This document shows positions 24,256 through 32,618 of a DNA stretch of 64,000 nt, piece by piece. The position numbers and the translations under genes are program-made. This DNA comes from Ruminococcaceae bacterium UBA1036 (lineage in GTDB: Bacteria > Bacillota > Clostridia > Oscillospirales > Acutalibacteraceae), in NCBI GenBank assembly GCA_002316805.1, contig DCEF01000020.1, forward strand, positions 199,899-263,898, given 5' to 3'. The notes beneath the pieces are model-generated. The model did not search any database. It worked only from the letters and a program-made list of their open reading frames with translations, and was not told the DNA's origin. Every line of letters starts with the position of its first letter. The first letter of the stretch is position 1.

Positions 24256-25134
24256 CTAATGCTTTTTTACACTGCCGAGGTAGAACAGTGCAATAAGCCC
24301 CGTACCGGTATGTGCGCCTATAATTGGCCCCATATAACCGATTTTGACTTCTTTGGGGTGAAATTCGCTTTCGACTTTTTCCTTTACATATTCTGCGCCC
24401 TCAAGATAATCGGTGTGGCTTATAAATACATACTGCGCGGCGGCATTTTCCTGTGTTTCCTCCATGTGCTTCACAAGCATGTCGAGTGCCTGCTTGCGCC
24501 CACGCACTTTGTCTGTAACCTCAAGTTTGCCATAGCCATTGACCTGAAGCACAGGCTTTATGCCGAGCAATGTGCCCACAAGCGCCGCAGAAGCTGAGAG
24601 CCTGCCACCGCGCTTTAAGTGGTTCAGGTCGTCTACGGTAAACCAGTGGTGCATGCGCACATTGTTCTGCTGCACCCATTGCTGCACTTCTTCAATAGAT
24701 GCGCCCGCTTTTTTCTTCTGGACCGCATCCCAAACAAGAAGGCCCTCACCGAGCGACGCGGAAAGCGAATCGGCTGTAAGCACCTTGCGGTCCGGATATT
24801 TTTCAGAAAGCTTTTTTGCAGCTATCATCGAGTTGCTGTAAGTACCGCTCATCCCCGACGAAAAGCTTATGTAAAGCACGTCTGTGCCTTGTTTGAGGTA
24901 TTTCTCAAATGTTTCAATGAAAACGGACGGGCCTATCTGCGTTGTTTTCGAAGGTTCGCCCGCCGCTATTCTTGTATAGAAATCATGCGGTGAAATACAG
25001 CGGTAGTCAGGGTAATTCTTAAACGTATCGGAACCAATGGTAAAGTCCATCGGTATAACTTCCACATCAAGCTCATCTGCCATCTCCTGCGTAAGGTCGC
25101 CTGCGGAGTCTGTTATCACTTTATAATTGCTCAT
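24256..25134 (-). CDS. DegV family fatty-acid-binding protein, copy 1
   Basis: 292 residues from ATG 25134 (a TTG-initiated extension to 25161 is less likely, since the family begins at YKVITDSAGDL). DegV-type fold: VITDSAGDL near the N-terminus with the fatty-acid head-group serine, VLYISFSSGMSGTYSNS, DSLSASLGEG, LKRGGRLSASAALVGTLLGIKPVL and the end GAHTGTGLIALFYLG. Known relatives (FakB) hand fatty acids to the kinase FakA, which is not in the window. It is very similar along its length to the next gene; the pair arose by tandem duplication. Own promoter at 25179-25207. Confidence 0.92.
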   Translation of the reverse strand: MSNYKVITDSAGDLTQEMADELDVEVIPMDFTIGSDTFKNYPDYRCISPHDFYTRIAAGEPSKTTQIGPSVFIETFEKYLKQGTDVLYISFSSGMSGTYSNSMIAAKKLSEKYPDRKVLTADSLSASLGEGLLVWDAVQKKKAGASIEEVQQWVQQNNVRMHHWFTVDDLNHLKRGGRLSASAALVGTLLGIKPVLQVNGYGKLEVTDKVRGRKQALDMLVKHMEETQENAAAQYVFISHTDYLEGAEYVKEKVESEFHPKEVKIGYMGPIIGAHTGTGLIALFYLGSVKKH

Positions 25135-25178
25135 ACTACAGCACTGTCCCTTTCTTTCCAAAAAAATTATTCTTTTTT

Positions 25179-25207
25179 ATTATACTGTTTTATTTTTCTG
25201 TTGTCCA
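25179..25207 (-). promoter_or_regulatory. Promoter of degV copy 1
   Basis: Minus-strand TGGACA (25202-25207), 17-bp spacer, TATAAT (25179-25184). Confidence 0.7.
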
Positions 25208-25226
25208 GCATGCAGCAAAAAAGAAA

Positions 25227-25269
25227 AAGCTTCTTCAGCCTGGCCTCTCTTGCTGTGAAAGCTTTTTTA
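25227..25269 (-). terminator. Terminator of degV copy 2
   Basis: Imperfect AAGCTT...AAGCTT hairpin; leftward it continues into TTTTCTTTTTT. It separates the two degV genes into independent units. Confidence 0.5.
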
Positions 25270-25277
25270 TTGCCAAT

Positions 25278-26153
25278 TTATTTTCTTTCTTTGCCAAGGA
25301 AAAACAGCGCAATAGTATCAGTGCTCGTATGTGCACTGATAGTTGGCCCCAGGTCGCCGACGACAACTTTTTCAGGGTGGAATTCTTCTTCGACCCTGTC
25401 CTTTACATATTCCGCATCCTGCTGGCAGGCAGAATGCCCGATAAAGATCACCTGATTGCCTGCGTCTTCCTGCGTTTGCTCCATATGACTTACGAGTGCA
25501 TTGAGCGCCTGCCGGCGGCCGCGGACTTTTTCTATAAGCGCAAGCTTGCCGGCGGCGTCAACATTCAGTACAGGCTTTATGCCAAGCATTGTACCCACAA
25601 GCGCTGCAGAAGCCGAAAGCCTGCCGCCGCGCTTAAGGTGATTGAGGTCATTCACCGTGAACCAGTGATTCATGTGCCTGTTGTTTTCCTGCACCCACTG
25701 CTGCACTTCTTCAATCGGCGCGCCCGCCTTTTTTTTCTGCACTGCGTGCCACACAACAAGGCCTTGGCCGAGCGACGCCCCGAGTGTGTCTACCGTGAGT
25801 ATCTTGCGGTCCGGATATTTTTCAGAAAGTTCTTTAGCTACCATTACTGAGTTATTATAGGTGCCGCTCATGCCGGAAGAAAAGCTGAGGTAAAGGACAT
25901 CCGTGCCAGCTTCCAGATATTTTTCGAAGGTGCTGATGTAAACCGCCGGGCTTACCTGGTTAGTCTTAAAAGGCTCGCCTGCGGCAATACGGGCATAAAA
26001 GTCGTTAAGCGGCATACAGTGCCTGTCTGGGTAGTCTTTAAACGTATCAGAACCAAGCGTGATATCCATCGGTATCACTTCAATTCCGAGCTCATCCACC
26101 ATCTGTTGGGAAAGGGCACCCGCGGAATCCGTTATAACCTGATAGCTGTCCAT
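25278..26153 (-). CDS. DegV family fatty-acid-binding protein, copy 2
   Basis: 291 residues, same architecture as copy 1: YQVITDSAGALSQQ, LYLSFSSGMSGTYNNS, DTLGASLGQGLVVW, LKRGGRLSASAALVGTMLGIKPVL, end AHTSTDTIALFFLG. Residue differences between the copies are spread throughout and include the DSLSASLGEG/DTLGASLGQG region near the lipid pocket, so they may prefer different fatty acids. It has its own promoter and terminator. Confidence 0.92.
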   Translation of the reverse strand: MDSYQVITDSAGALSQQMVDELGIEVIPMDITLGSDTFKDYPDRHCMPLNDFYARIAAGEPFKTNQVSPAVYISTFEKYLEAGTDVLYLSFSSGMSGTYNNSVMVAKELSEKYPDRKILTVDTLGASLGQGLVVWHAVQKKKAGAPIEEVQQWVQENNRHMNHWFTVNDLNHLKRGGRLSASAALVGTMLGIKPVLNVDAAGKLALIEKVRGRRQALNALVSHMEQTQEDAGNQVIFIGHSACQQDAEYVKDRVEEEFHPEKVVVGDLGPTISAHTSTDTIALFFLGKERK

Positions 26154-26228
26154 TTTAGATTTCCTTTCTGCATCTCAAAAAATTCCGGCGCAATTCCTGC
26201 TGCTCAAGACAAGATTACATTGAATTTT

Positions 26229-26257
26229 ATTATACTATCTCTTCCCGCGTTGTTCAA
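26229..26257 (-). promoter_or_regulatory. Promoter of degV copy 2
   Basis: Minus-strand TTGAAC (26252-26257), 17-bp spacer, TATAAT (26229-26234). Confidence 0.7.
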
Positions 26258-26282
26258 CTGCTTATTTTTTACCATATTTCAT

Positions 26283-26324
26283 AAAAAGCCGGCATCCATC
26301 TCGTTTCCGAAAACAGATGCCGGC
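26283..26324 (-). terminator. Terminator of the ribosomal protein supercluster
   Basis: GCCGGCATC (26288-26296) pairs with GATGCCGGC (26316-26324) around a 19-nt loop; leftward it is followed by TTTTTAT. It lies 22 bp after the rplQ stop. Confidence 0.85.
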
Positions 26325-26346
26325 CTGTAATTTTAGAAAATCTAAA

Positions 26347-26688
26347 TCAGACTAATTCAATAATTGCCATTTCGGCTGCATCGCCGCGGCGCGGCCCGAT
26401 TTTCGTAATCCGGGTATAGCCGCCTTTGCGGTCAGTATATTTTGGGGCAATTTCGGTAAACAGTTTATGCACAACAGCCTCTTTTGTAATAAAGCCGTAT
26501 GCAAGGCGTTTGTTCGCCAGACTGTCGTCCTTCGCGATCGTGATCATCTTTTCGGCCATAGAGCGGACTTCTTTGGCACGCGTAACGGTGGTCTCGATCT
26601 TGCCATTCTCGAAAAGGAAAGTGACCATTGCGCGCAGCATTGCTGTTCTGCTTGCCGTGGCTCTTCCGAGTTTTCTGGTTCCTGGCAT
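26347..26688 (-). CDS. rplQ: 50S ribosomal protein L17
   Basis: 113 residues, the normal bacterial length. The start MPGTRKLGRATASRTAMLRA and the LFENGKIETTVTRAKEVRS segment identify L17, a 23S rRNA-binding protein near the exit tunnel. It is the last gene of the 15-kb leftward supercluster, 35 bp after rpoA, and is followed by a strong terminator. Nothing unusual is seen. Confidence 0.98.
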   Translation of the reverse strand: MPGTRKLGRATASRTAMLRAMVTFLFENGKIETTVTRAKEVRSMAEKMITIAKDDSLANKRLAYGFITKEAVVHKLFTEIAPKYTDRKGGYTRITKIGPRRGDAAEMAIIELV

Positions 26689-26723
26689 CGAATTTCACTC
26701 CTTTTCCTTGGTTTGCGGACGGA

Positions 26724-27677
26724 TCATTCGTCGTCCTTGCGGAGATTAAAACCGAGTGAGGCCATTTTCCATACGACCTCATCAAGTGACTTGCGCCCGA
26801 GGTTGCGAACTTTCATCATATCTTCTTCGGACTTGTTGATAATATCTCCAACGGTATTGATCCCAGCGCGCTTCAGGCAATTGAATGAGCGGACGGAAAG
26901 GTCGAGCTCTTCAATCGTCATGTCAAGCAGCTTTTCCTTGCTCTTGTCGTCTTTTTCGACCATAACTTCCGTGTTGCTGCCGGTATCCGAAAGGTTGACG
27001 AAAAGGTTCAGGTGCTCTGTGAGTACTTTCGCCGCCAGCGAGACGGCTTCCTGCGCACCTATTACACCGTTCGTCCAAACTTCCAGCGTCAGCTTGTCGT
27101 AGTCAATGCTCTGCCCAACGCGGGTTGGCTCAACATTGTAGTTTACCTTGTAAACCGGAGTATAAATGGAGTCCACAGGAATCATGCCGATAACGTTTGC
27201 GCTCATGTTCTGCTTGTTGCGCTCGGCAGACACATAGCCGCGGCCTTTGTCCAGTGTAAGTTCCATATACAGTTTTGCACCGTCGCCAAGTGTGGCAATG
27301 TGCATTTCCGGGTTGAGGATTTCTACCTCGCTGTCGCACTTGATTGAGTCAGCTGTCACTTCGCATGGGCCTTCAGCACAGATTTCTACTGTTTTCGGGC
27401 CATCGCAGTGCAGTTTTGCCGTCAGCCCCTTGATATTCAGGACGATTTCGGTAACATCCTCTTTTACGCCGGGGATAGTGGAGAATTCATGCAAGACGCC
27501 GTCAATCTTAATAGAAGTCACTGCGACGCCCTGTAGCGAAGACAGCAGAACGCGCCGCAGGCTGTTGCCAAGTGTTGTGCCAAAACCGCGCTCCAGCGGC
27601 TCTACAACAAATTTGCCGTGAGTGCCGTCGTCAGATAGCTCGGCAATATCGATCTTTGGCTTCTCAAACTCGATCAT
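26724..27677 (-). CDS. rpoA: DNA-directed RNA polymerase alpha subunit
   Basis: 317 residues. N-terminal assembly domain (FVVEPLERGFGTTLGNSLRRVLLSS binds beta and beta', read as GFGTTLGNSLRR) and, after a linker around residue 230-250, the C-terminal domain with two helix-hairpin-helix-like segments (LKRAGINTVGDIINKSEED, RNLGRKSLDEV) that contacts UP elements and activators. It lies between rpsD and rplQ, the usual order. Two GC-rich spacer segments flank it, but no separate promoter is evident. Confidence 0.98.
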   Translation of the reverse strand: MIEFEKPKIDIAELSDDGTHGKFVVEPLERGFGTTLGNSLRRVLLSSLQGVAVTSIKIDGVLHEFSTIPGVKEDVTEIVLNIKGLTAKLHCDGPKTVEICAEGPCEVTADSIKCDSEVEILNPEMHIATLGDGAKLYMELTLDKGRGYVSAERNKQNMSANVIGMIPVDSIYTPVYKVNYNVEPTRVGQSIDYDKLTLEVWTNGVIGAQEAVSLAAKVLTEHLNLFVNLSDTGSNTEVMVEKDDKSKEKLLDMTIEELDLSVRSFNCLKRAGINTVGDIINKSEEDMMKVRNLGRKSLDEVVWKMASLGFNLRKDDE

Positions 27678-27743
27678 TCGCGACCCTCCTTGTCATATAG
27701 CGGATGAAAAGATCTGCCATAACGCTCCTCCAAAGGAAGAGCA

Positions 27744-28370
27744 TTACCTTGAGTAATACTCAACTATGAGAGTTTCATCGACAGGAAGGTCGATTTCATC
27801 ACGTGCTGGAAGTGTATTGACTTTGCCTTCCGGCTTTTCGCGGTTCTCTTCAAGCCACTTAGGCACAGGGCGGGATGCATTGTCTTCAAGTATAGCCTTC
27901 ATCCTGTCGCTCTTGCGGCTTTTGTCCATAATGGAAACTACTTCTCCAACACTTACAAGGTATGACGGGATATCTACACGCTTGCCATTCACGGCAATAT
28001 GGCCGTGCATTACAATTTGGCGGGCTTCCGGGCGGGAACTTGCCCAGCCAAGGCGGTAAACCACATTGTCAAGGCGGCGCTCAAGCAGGATAAGTATTTC
28101 CTCACCTGTTTTGCCCTTTTTCTTTTCAGCCATGCCGTAATATTTGCGGAACTGCGACTCAAGCACACCGTAATAGTGCTTTGTAGTCTGCTTGGCACGC
28201 ATCTGAAGGCCGTACTCAGAGGTTTTCCTGCGGCCCTGGCCATGCTGGCCCGGCGCATAAGCCCTGCGCCCAACAGCGCACTTGTCCGTGTAGCATCTCT
28301 GCCCTTTAAGAAACAGCTTCTGGCCATCGCGGCGGCACTGTTTGCATACGGATTCCGTGTATCTTGCCAT
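27744..28370 (-). CDS. rpsD: 30S ribosomal protein S4, zinc-binding form
   Basis: 208 residues. N-terminal Cys cluster CKQC ... CYTDKC (four Cys, CX2C-X13-CX4C type) marks the zinc-containing S4. The S4 RNA-binding domain is RRLDNVVYRLGWASSRPEARQIV followed by HIAVNGKRVDIPSYLVSVG (read in two parts). S4 nucleates 16S rRNA folding. In B. subtilis rpsD lies apart from the alpha operon and is self-regulated by its leader; here it is inside the cluster with only a 22-bp gap to rpsK. Confidence 0.98.
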   Translation of the reverse strand: MARYTESVCKQCRRDGQKLFLKGQRCYTDKCAVGRRAYAPGQHGQGRRKTSEYGLQMRAKQTTKHYYGVLESQFRKYYGMAEKKKGKTGEEILILLERRLDNVVYRLGWASSRPEARQIVMHGHIAVNGKRVDIPSYLVSVGEVVSIMDKSRKSDRMKAILEDNASRPVPKWLEENREKPEGKVNTLPARDEIDLPVDETLIVEYYSR

Positions 28371-28392
28371 TTTTTGCTTACACCTCCTGAAA

Positions 28393-28797
28393 CTATACGC
28401 GTCTTCTCTTCGGCGGACGGCAGCCGTTGTGCGGAATCGGCGTAACGTCCTTTATCATGCTTACTTCAAGGCCTGCGCCCTGAAGTGCGCGGATTGCCGC
28501 TTCACGGCCTGCGCCCGGGCCTTTAACATAAACTTCAACGGTTTTCATACCATGCTCCATTGCTGCTTTTGCTGCAGTCTCAGCAGCCATCTGCGCTGCA
28601 AACGGAGTGGATTTTCTGGAGCCGCGGAAGCCCAGCTCACCGGAGCTTGCCCATGAAACCGCACTGCCCTGCATATCCGTTATGGTTACAATCGTATTAT
28701 TGAATGTAGACTGGATATGGGCGGAACCGCGGTCAATATTCTTACGCTCACGGTGTTTGCGGGCAGTGCTCTTGCCCGCTGTCTTTTGAGCTGCCAT
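28393..28797 (-). CDS. rpsK: 30S ribosomal protein S11
   Basis: 134 residues. Family segments HIQSTFNNTIVTITDMQG, SSGELGFRGSRKSTPFAAQM and the C-terminal VTPIPHNGCRPPKRRRV are intact. S11 sits on the platform of the small subunit near the mRNA exit. N-terminal Lys/Thr/Arg-rich extension of about 15 residues, as often seen in Clostridia. Lies between rpsM and rpsD. Confidence 0.98.
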   Translation of the reverse strand: MAAQKTAGKSTARKHRERKNIDRGSAHIQSTFNNTIVTITDMQGSAVSWASSGELGFRGSRKSTPFAAQMAAETAAKAAMEHGMKTVEVYVKGPGAGREAAIRALQGAGLEVSMIKDVTPIPHNGCRPPKRRRV

Positions 28798-28815
28798 ATT
28801 TTAATCCCTCCCAGG

Positions 28816-29184
28816 TTACTTTTTCTTGTTTGCCATGGTCCTCTTAGGGCCTTTGCATGTGCGCGCATTTGTCTTTGTGCGCTGGCCCCTTACCGGCAGG
28901 CCTTTGCGGTGCCGGATGCCACGGTAGCAGCCGATTTCTACCAGCCGCTTTATAGCGAACGCCTTGTCGCGGCGAAGGTCGCCCTCAACGCGGCAGTGGT
29001 GGTCAATGTATTCTCTAAGTTTCGCTGTGTCGTCTTCGCTCAGGTCCCTTACACGTGTATCCGGGTTTATGCCTGTCTCCGAGCATATGGTCTGCGCGGT
29101 TGGGCAGCCAATCCCATAGATATAGGTAAGGGCAATCTCGATGCGCTTGTCACGCGGCAAATCGATACCTGCTATACGCGCCAT
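28816..29184 (-). CDS. rpsM: 30S ribosomal protein S13
   Basis: 122 residues. MARIAGIDLPRDKRIEIALT at the N-terminus, the helix-two-turn-helix GIGCPTAQTICSETGI, and the basic C-terminal tail RGQRTKTNARTCKGPKR that contacts P-site tRNA. Lies 33 bp after rpmJ and 18 bp before rpsK. Confidence 0.98.
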   Translation of the reverse strand: MARIAGIDLPRDKRIEIALTYIYGIGCPTAQTICSETGINPDTRVRDLSEDDTAKLREYIDHHCRVEGDLRRDKAFAIKRLVEIGCYRGIRHRKGLPVRGQRTKTNARTCKGPKRTMANKKK

Positions 29185-29217
29185 ATGGTTGCACCTCCAA
29201 ATTAATCATTTACGCCA

Positions 29218-29331
29218 TTAGCCCTGGCGCTGTTTGTGCTTGGGGTTTTCACAGATCACCATGACCTTGCCCTTGCGCTTAACGATTTTGCACTTTTCGC
29301 ACATTTTTTTAACAGAAGGTCTCACTTTCAT
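29218..29331 (-). CDS. rpmJ: 50S ribosomal protein L36, zinc-ribbon form
   Basis: 37 residues, ATG at 29331 and TAA at 29218-29220. Reads MKVRPSVKKMCEKCKIVKRK and continues to end in KHKQRQG, with C-X2-C ... C ... H zinc ligands of the C+ form. Short enough to be missed by ORF callers, but its sequence and place between infA and rpsM leave no doubt. A GGAGGGC-type ribosome site precedes it. Confidence 0.97.
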   Translation of the reverse strand: MKVRPSVKKMCEKCKIVKRKGKVMVICENPKHKQRQG

Positions 29332-29367
29332 AACTGATGCCCTCCTTGCTTTCAAATAGTTGCTTGT

Positions 29368-29586
29368 TTATTTTGAACGCCATGTAATGCGCCCGCGCGT
29401 AAGGTCATAGGGCGAAAGCTCTATCGTGACCTTGTCGCCAGGCAGTATGCGTATGAAGTTCATGCGCAGCTTGCCCGAAATATGCGCGAGTATCGTGTGA
29501 TGGTTTGAAAGTTCTACCGTAAACATGGCATTTGGCAGAGCTTCTTTCACTATGCCTTCCGTTTCAATTACGTCCTGTTTCGACAC
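29368..29586 (-). CDS. infA: Translation initiation factor IF-1
   Basis: 72 residues from a GTG start at 29586 with GAGGAGG 8-9 bases upstream; the open frame extends further but the extra residues are not family-like and overlap the previous gene region. S1/OB fold: IETEGIVKEALPNAMFTVEL, HISGKLRMNFIRILPGDKV, LTRGRITWR. It binds the A site of the 30S subunit during initiation. Usual position between map and rpmJ. Confidence 0.97.
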   Translation of the reverse strand: MSKQDVIETEGIVKEALPNAMFTVELSNHHTILAHISGKLRMNFIRILPGDKVTIELSPYDLTRGRITWRSK

Positions 29587-29599
29587 TGTACCAGCCTCC

Positions 29600-29857
29600 T
29601 CATCTCGAAAGCGGCCCTGTACGCCCAAAAGGTGCCAGGGCTCGGCGAATTCCACAGCTCGTCTGCATCAGATTCTCAGGCAGAACCGTACTGGTCATTG
29701 AAAGGTGCCTGAGGTTTTTCCTCTTCGGATGCTCCAGGCTGCGCCGCCTGCCGTCGCAAACAACGGCACGGTTTTCTTCCGTGCGGAGAACAACAAGGAA
29801 ACTTCCCTTGTCATGCCCGGCGCAGGACCTGACTACACGCCCTCTGATGAAATCCAT
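29600..29857 (-). CDS. KOW-domain RNA-binding protein (L14e-like)
   Basis: 85 residues. N-terminal KOW-type motif: RGRVVRSCAGHDKGSFLVVL, then VCDGRRRSLEHPKRKNLRHL, similar to the start of archaeal/eukaryotic L14e. Small genes of this type occur between map and infA in many Clostridia. The role is unknown; the fold and location suggest an rRNA or ribosome contact. The C-terminal 30 residues are not recognisable. It lies 17 bp after map and 13 bp before the infA start. Confidence 0.8.
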   Translation of the reverse strand: MDFIRGRVVRSCAGHDKGSFLVVLRTEENRAVVCDGRRRSLEHPKRKNLRHLSMTSTVLPENLMQTSCGIRRALAPFGRTGPLSR

Positions 29858-29874
29858 CTATAAACCCCTCTGCT

Positions 29875-30627
29875 TCAGTCCGGGTCAGTTAAAATGACAG
29901 GCCCGTCTGCAGTGATGGCAATGGATTTTTCGAAATGCGCTGAAAGCTTTCCGTCTGCCGTAACTGTCGTCCAGCCGTCTGAAAGCGTCCTGACTTCTTT
30001 AACGCCCTGATTCACCATAGGCTCAATGGCAATAGTCATGCCTGGCAGCAGACGAACTCCCCTTCCGGGTGTGCCGTAATTGGGAACGCTTGGATCTTCA
30101 TGCATCTTCGCGCCTACTCCGTGGCCGACATATTCACGTACCACCGAGTAACCGCGAGCTTCGGCATACTTCTGAATCGCGCTGCCAACATCACCGAGCC
30201 TTGCGCCGGCTTTGGCAGCCTTGATGCCTTCGAAAAGGCTATTCTTTGTAGCATCCATAATGGCCTGCGCCTCGGGGCTCACTTTGCCGCATGGAAAAGT
30301 CCACGCGTTGTCGCCGACAAACCCTTTGTAGGTTGCACCAACATCGATGCTGACAATGTCGCCTTCTTTAATAATATGGCTTTTGCTTGGTATGCCATGG
30401 ATGATTACATTGTTTACGGAAACGCATGCGCTGGCCGGAAAACCGCCGTACCCGAGAAAGGTCGGCACCGCGCCCTGCTCCACAATATAATTGTGTGCCA
30501 CATGGTCAATTTCCCACGTGGATACACCGGGCTTTACTGCGGCTCCGGCAATTTTCAGCGCGTTGGCAGCTATCCTGCCTGCTTCGCGCATAACCTTGAG
30601 TTCTCTGCTTGTTTTCAAAACAATCAT
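29875..30627 (-). CDS. map: Methionine aminopeptidase, type I
   Basis: 250 residues. Removes the initiator Met from nascent proteins. The five metal ligands of the pita-bread fold are readable: Asp in SIDVGATYKGFVGDNAWT (two Asp), His in YVGHGVGAKMHEDP, Glu in IEPM and Glu in FEKSIAIT. Short form without the N-terminal SH3 or zinc extension. Lies 2 bp after adk, the normal order. Confidence 0.97.
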   Translation of the reverse strand: MIVLKTSRELKVMREAGRIAANALKIAGAAVKPGVSTWEIDHVAHNYIVEQGAVPTFLGYGGFPASACVSVNNVIIHGIPSKSHIIKEGDIVSIDVGATYKGFVGDNAWTFPCGKVSPEAQAIMDATKNSLFEGIKAAKAGARLGDVGSAIQKYAEARGYSVVREYVGHGVGAKMHEDPSVPNYGTPGRGVRLLPGMTIAIEPMVNQGVKEVRTLSDGWTTVTADGKLSAHFEKSIAITADGPVILTDPD

Positions 30628-30629
30628 GA

Positions 30630-31265
30630 TTACGCCTCGACTGCATTTTTAATTGCATTTTCCGTAGCCGGAATGTTGTTGCTGCTGTGTATCATAGTGA
30701 GCTTGCCCTGTTTCCTGTAAAAGTCAACAAGTGGCTCTGTCTGCTCATGGTACACTTTAAGCCGCTCTTTCACGGTTTCCGGCTTGTCATCCTCACGCTG
30801 AACAAGGGTGCCGCCGCAAACATCACAGATGCCTTCAACTTTCGGTTTCATTGTCCTAATGTTGTAAGAGGCTCCGCATTTGCTGCAGACACGGCGGCCG
30901 GACAAACGCTCCAGTACCAACGACTCAGGTACATCTATGTCGATGACATGGTCGATATGGACCATTTTGTCCAGCGCCTCGGCCTGAGGGATGGTGCGCG
31001 GGAAACCGTCGAGGATGAAGCCCTTTTTGCAATCGCCTTTTGCAAGGCGCTCACGTACAATGCCTATAACGACTTCATCCGGTACGAGTTCCCCGGCTTC
31101 CGTGTAGGTTTTAGCCTTACGGCCCATCTCCGTGCCGCTTTTCAGCGCATCACGTATCATATCTCCAGTTGAAATATGAGGTATGCCGATATCTTTTGAC
31201 AGAATTACGGCATGTGTTCCTTTGCCGGCGCCCGGGGCGCCGAGAAATATAATTTTGAATCCCAT
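30630..31265 (-). CDS. adk: Adenylate kinase, zinc-lid form
   Basis: 211 residues from ATG 31265 (GAGGAG 7 bases upstream; an in-frame GTG at 31271 is nearer the purine run and less likely). P-loop GAPGAGKGT, HISTGDMIRDAL, GFPRTIPQAEALD, and a LID with four Cys (CSKCG and CDVCGG), the zinc-binding form of Gram-positive bacteria. Interconverts ATP, ADP and AMP. Confidence 0.97.
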   Translation of the reverse strand: MGFKIIFLGAPGAGKGTHAVILSKDIGIPHISTGDMIRDALKSGTEMGRKAKTYTEAGELVPDEVVIGIVRERLAKGDCKKGFILDGFPRTIPQAEALDKMVHIDHVIDIDVPESLVLERLSGRRVCSKCGASYNIRTMKPKVEGICDVCGGTLVQREDDKPETVKERLKVYHEQTEPLVDFYRKQGKLTMIHSSNNIPATENAIKNAVEA

Positions 31266-31279
31266 ATCCACACTCCTCT

Positions 31280-32617
31280 TCAGTCCAGGAAGCCCTTGTA
31301 GTGCCTCATCATAAGCTGTGACTCCATCTGCTTAACAGTTTCAAGCGCAACGCCAACAAGAATAATCAGCGATGTGCCGCCTACTGAAAGGTTGCTCATG
31401 CCGGTGGAGGCACCGAATATAATTGGCACAAGGGAAATGAATGCAAGGAAAAGCGATCCGATAAAAGTTACTTTGGAAAGGACTTTCATGATGTAGTCAG
31501 AAGTCGGCTTGCCCGGCCGTATGCCAGGAATCGTGCCATTGCTCTGACGTAAATTATTGGCCATCTCAATAGGATTATACTGGATAGTCATATAGAAATA
31601 AGCAAAAGCAATAATCAGGAAGAAATAAAGGATCGAGTAGAGCCAACCTGTTGTTGAGAATGCATCAAAGAAACTTTTCCAAAACCCTTCCGTCGGGGCA
31701 TTCTTGCCCATGAGAAACTGAATCGTAGAAGGGATAATAAGGATAGAGCTTGCGAAAATGATTGGCATTACGCCGGACAGGCCAACTTTAATCGGGATAT
31801 GCGTGCTCTGCCCGCCGTAAAGTCTGCGGCCAACCACACGTTTTGCATATTGCACTGGTATACGGCGCTCTGAATCGTACATAAATACGATAATCCACAT
31901 CATCACAAGGAACAGGACCACAAAAAACGGCACAAGGAAGTAATACTTGCCATAGCTTGACGGGTCCTGGTTTGCTGCCTGCCAGAAATTGCCAAGTGTA
32001 TTTATAATGTGCGGCATCCTCGAGACAATGCTTGCAAAAAGGATAATGGAAATGCCGTTCCCGACACCGTGCTGATTTATCTGCTCAGCCAGCCACATGA
32101 GCAGCGCAGCTCCGGCCGTAAATGTGAAGATAATCACAAACGCCGTAAAGACGCCCTGCCATCCGTCGCGGTACTTTACAATGTAAGAGCCTTCGTATGC
32201 GCTGTTGCGCAGGTAAAAATAATAGAAGATTGCCTGCATGAGGGCAAGGCCAACTGCCACATAGCGGGTAATTGCACCCAACCGCTTACGGCCTTCCTCC
32301 CCTTCTTTTGCCATACGTTCCAAGGCAGGTATCGCAACTGTCAGCAGCTCAATAACAATGGAGCTGTTGATATATGGCGTGACGCTCATGGCAAACAGCG
32401 TTGCCTGCGCGAACGCACCGCCTGAAAGCATGTCGAGGTAGCTGAATGCTGTCCCCGACTGCGACACCTGAGTCATAACGCCCTTAAGGGCAACAGTATT
32501 GAGGAACGGCACCGGGATTGCTGAACCCAAACGGAAAATAATTATGATGAACAAGGTGAAAAACATTTTGCGGCGAAGGTCTGGGGTAGCCCAGGCGTTT
32601 TTGATTGTTTTGAACAA
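31280..32617 (-). CDS. secY: Protein translocase subunit SecY
   Basis: 445 residues with ten hydrophobic segments. Forms the channel for Sec-dependent export. SecY signatures: LGSAIPVPFLNT near the first membrane helix, GVGNGISIILF in the fifth and RRLYGGQSTHIPIKVGLSGVM before the seventh (conserved Arg in cytoplasmic loops). It is one base after rplO and 14 bp before adk, the normal spc order. Confidence 0.98.
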   Translation of the reverse strand: MFKTIKNAWATPDLRRKMFFTLFIIIIFRLGSAIPVPFLNTVALKGVMTQVSQSGTAFSYLDMLSGGAFAQATLFAMSVTPYINSSIVIELLTVAIPALERMAKEGEEGRKRLGAITRYVAVGLALMQAIFYYFYLRNSAYEGSYIVKYRDGWQGVFTAFVIIFTFTAGAALLMWLAEQINQHGVGNGISIILFASIVSRMPHIINTLGNFWQAANQDPSSYGKYYFLVPFFVVLFLVMMWIIVFMYDSERRIPVQYAKRVVGRRLYGGQSTHIPIKVGLSGVMPIIFASSILIIPSTIQFLMGKNAPTEGFWKSFFDAFSTTGWLYSILYFFLIIAFAYFYMTIQYNPIEMANNLRQSNGTIPGIRPGKPTSDYIMKVLSKVTFIGSLFLAFISLVPIIFGASTGMSNLSVGGTSLIILVGVALETVKQMESQLMMRHYKGFLD

Positions 32618-32618
32618 A

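Noticed and set aside
28717..29205. 162-codon rightward ORF opposite rpsK/rpsM
   Set aside because: Antisense shadow of certain ribosomal genes.
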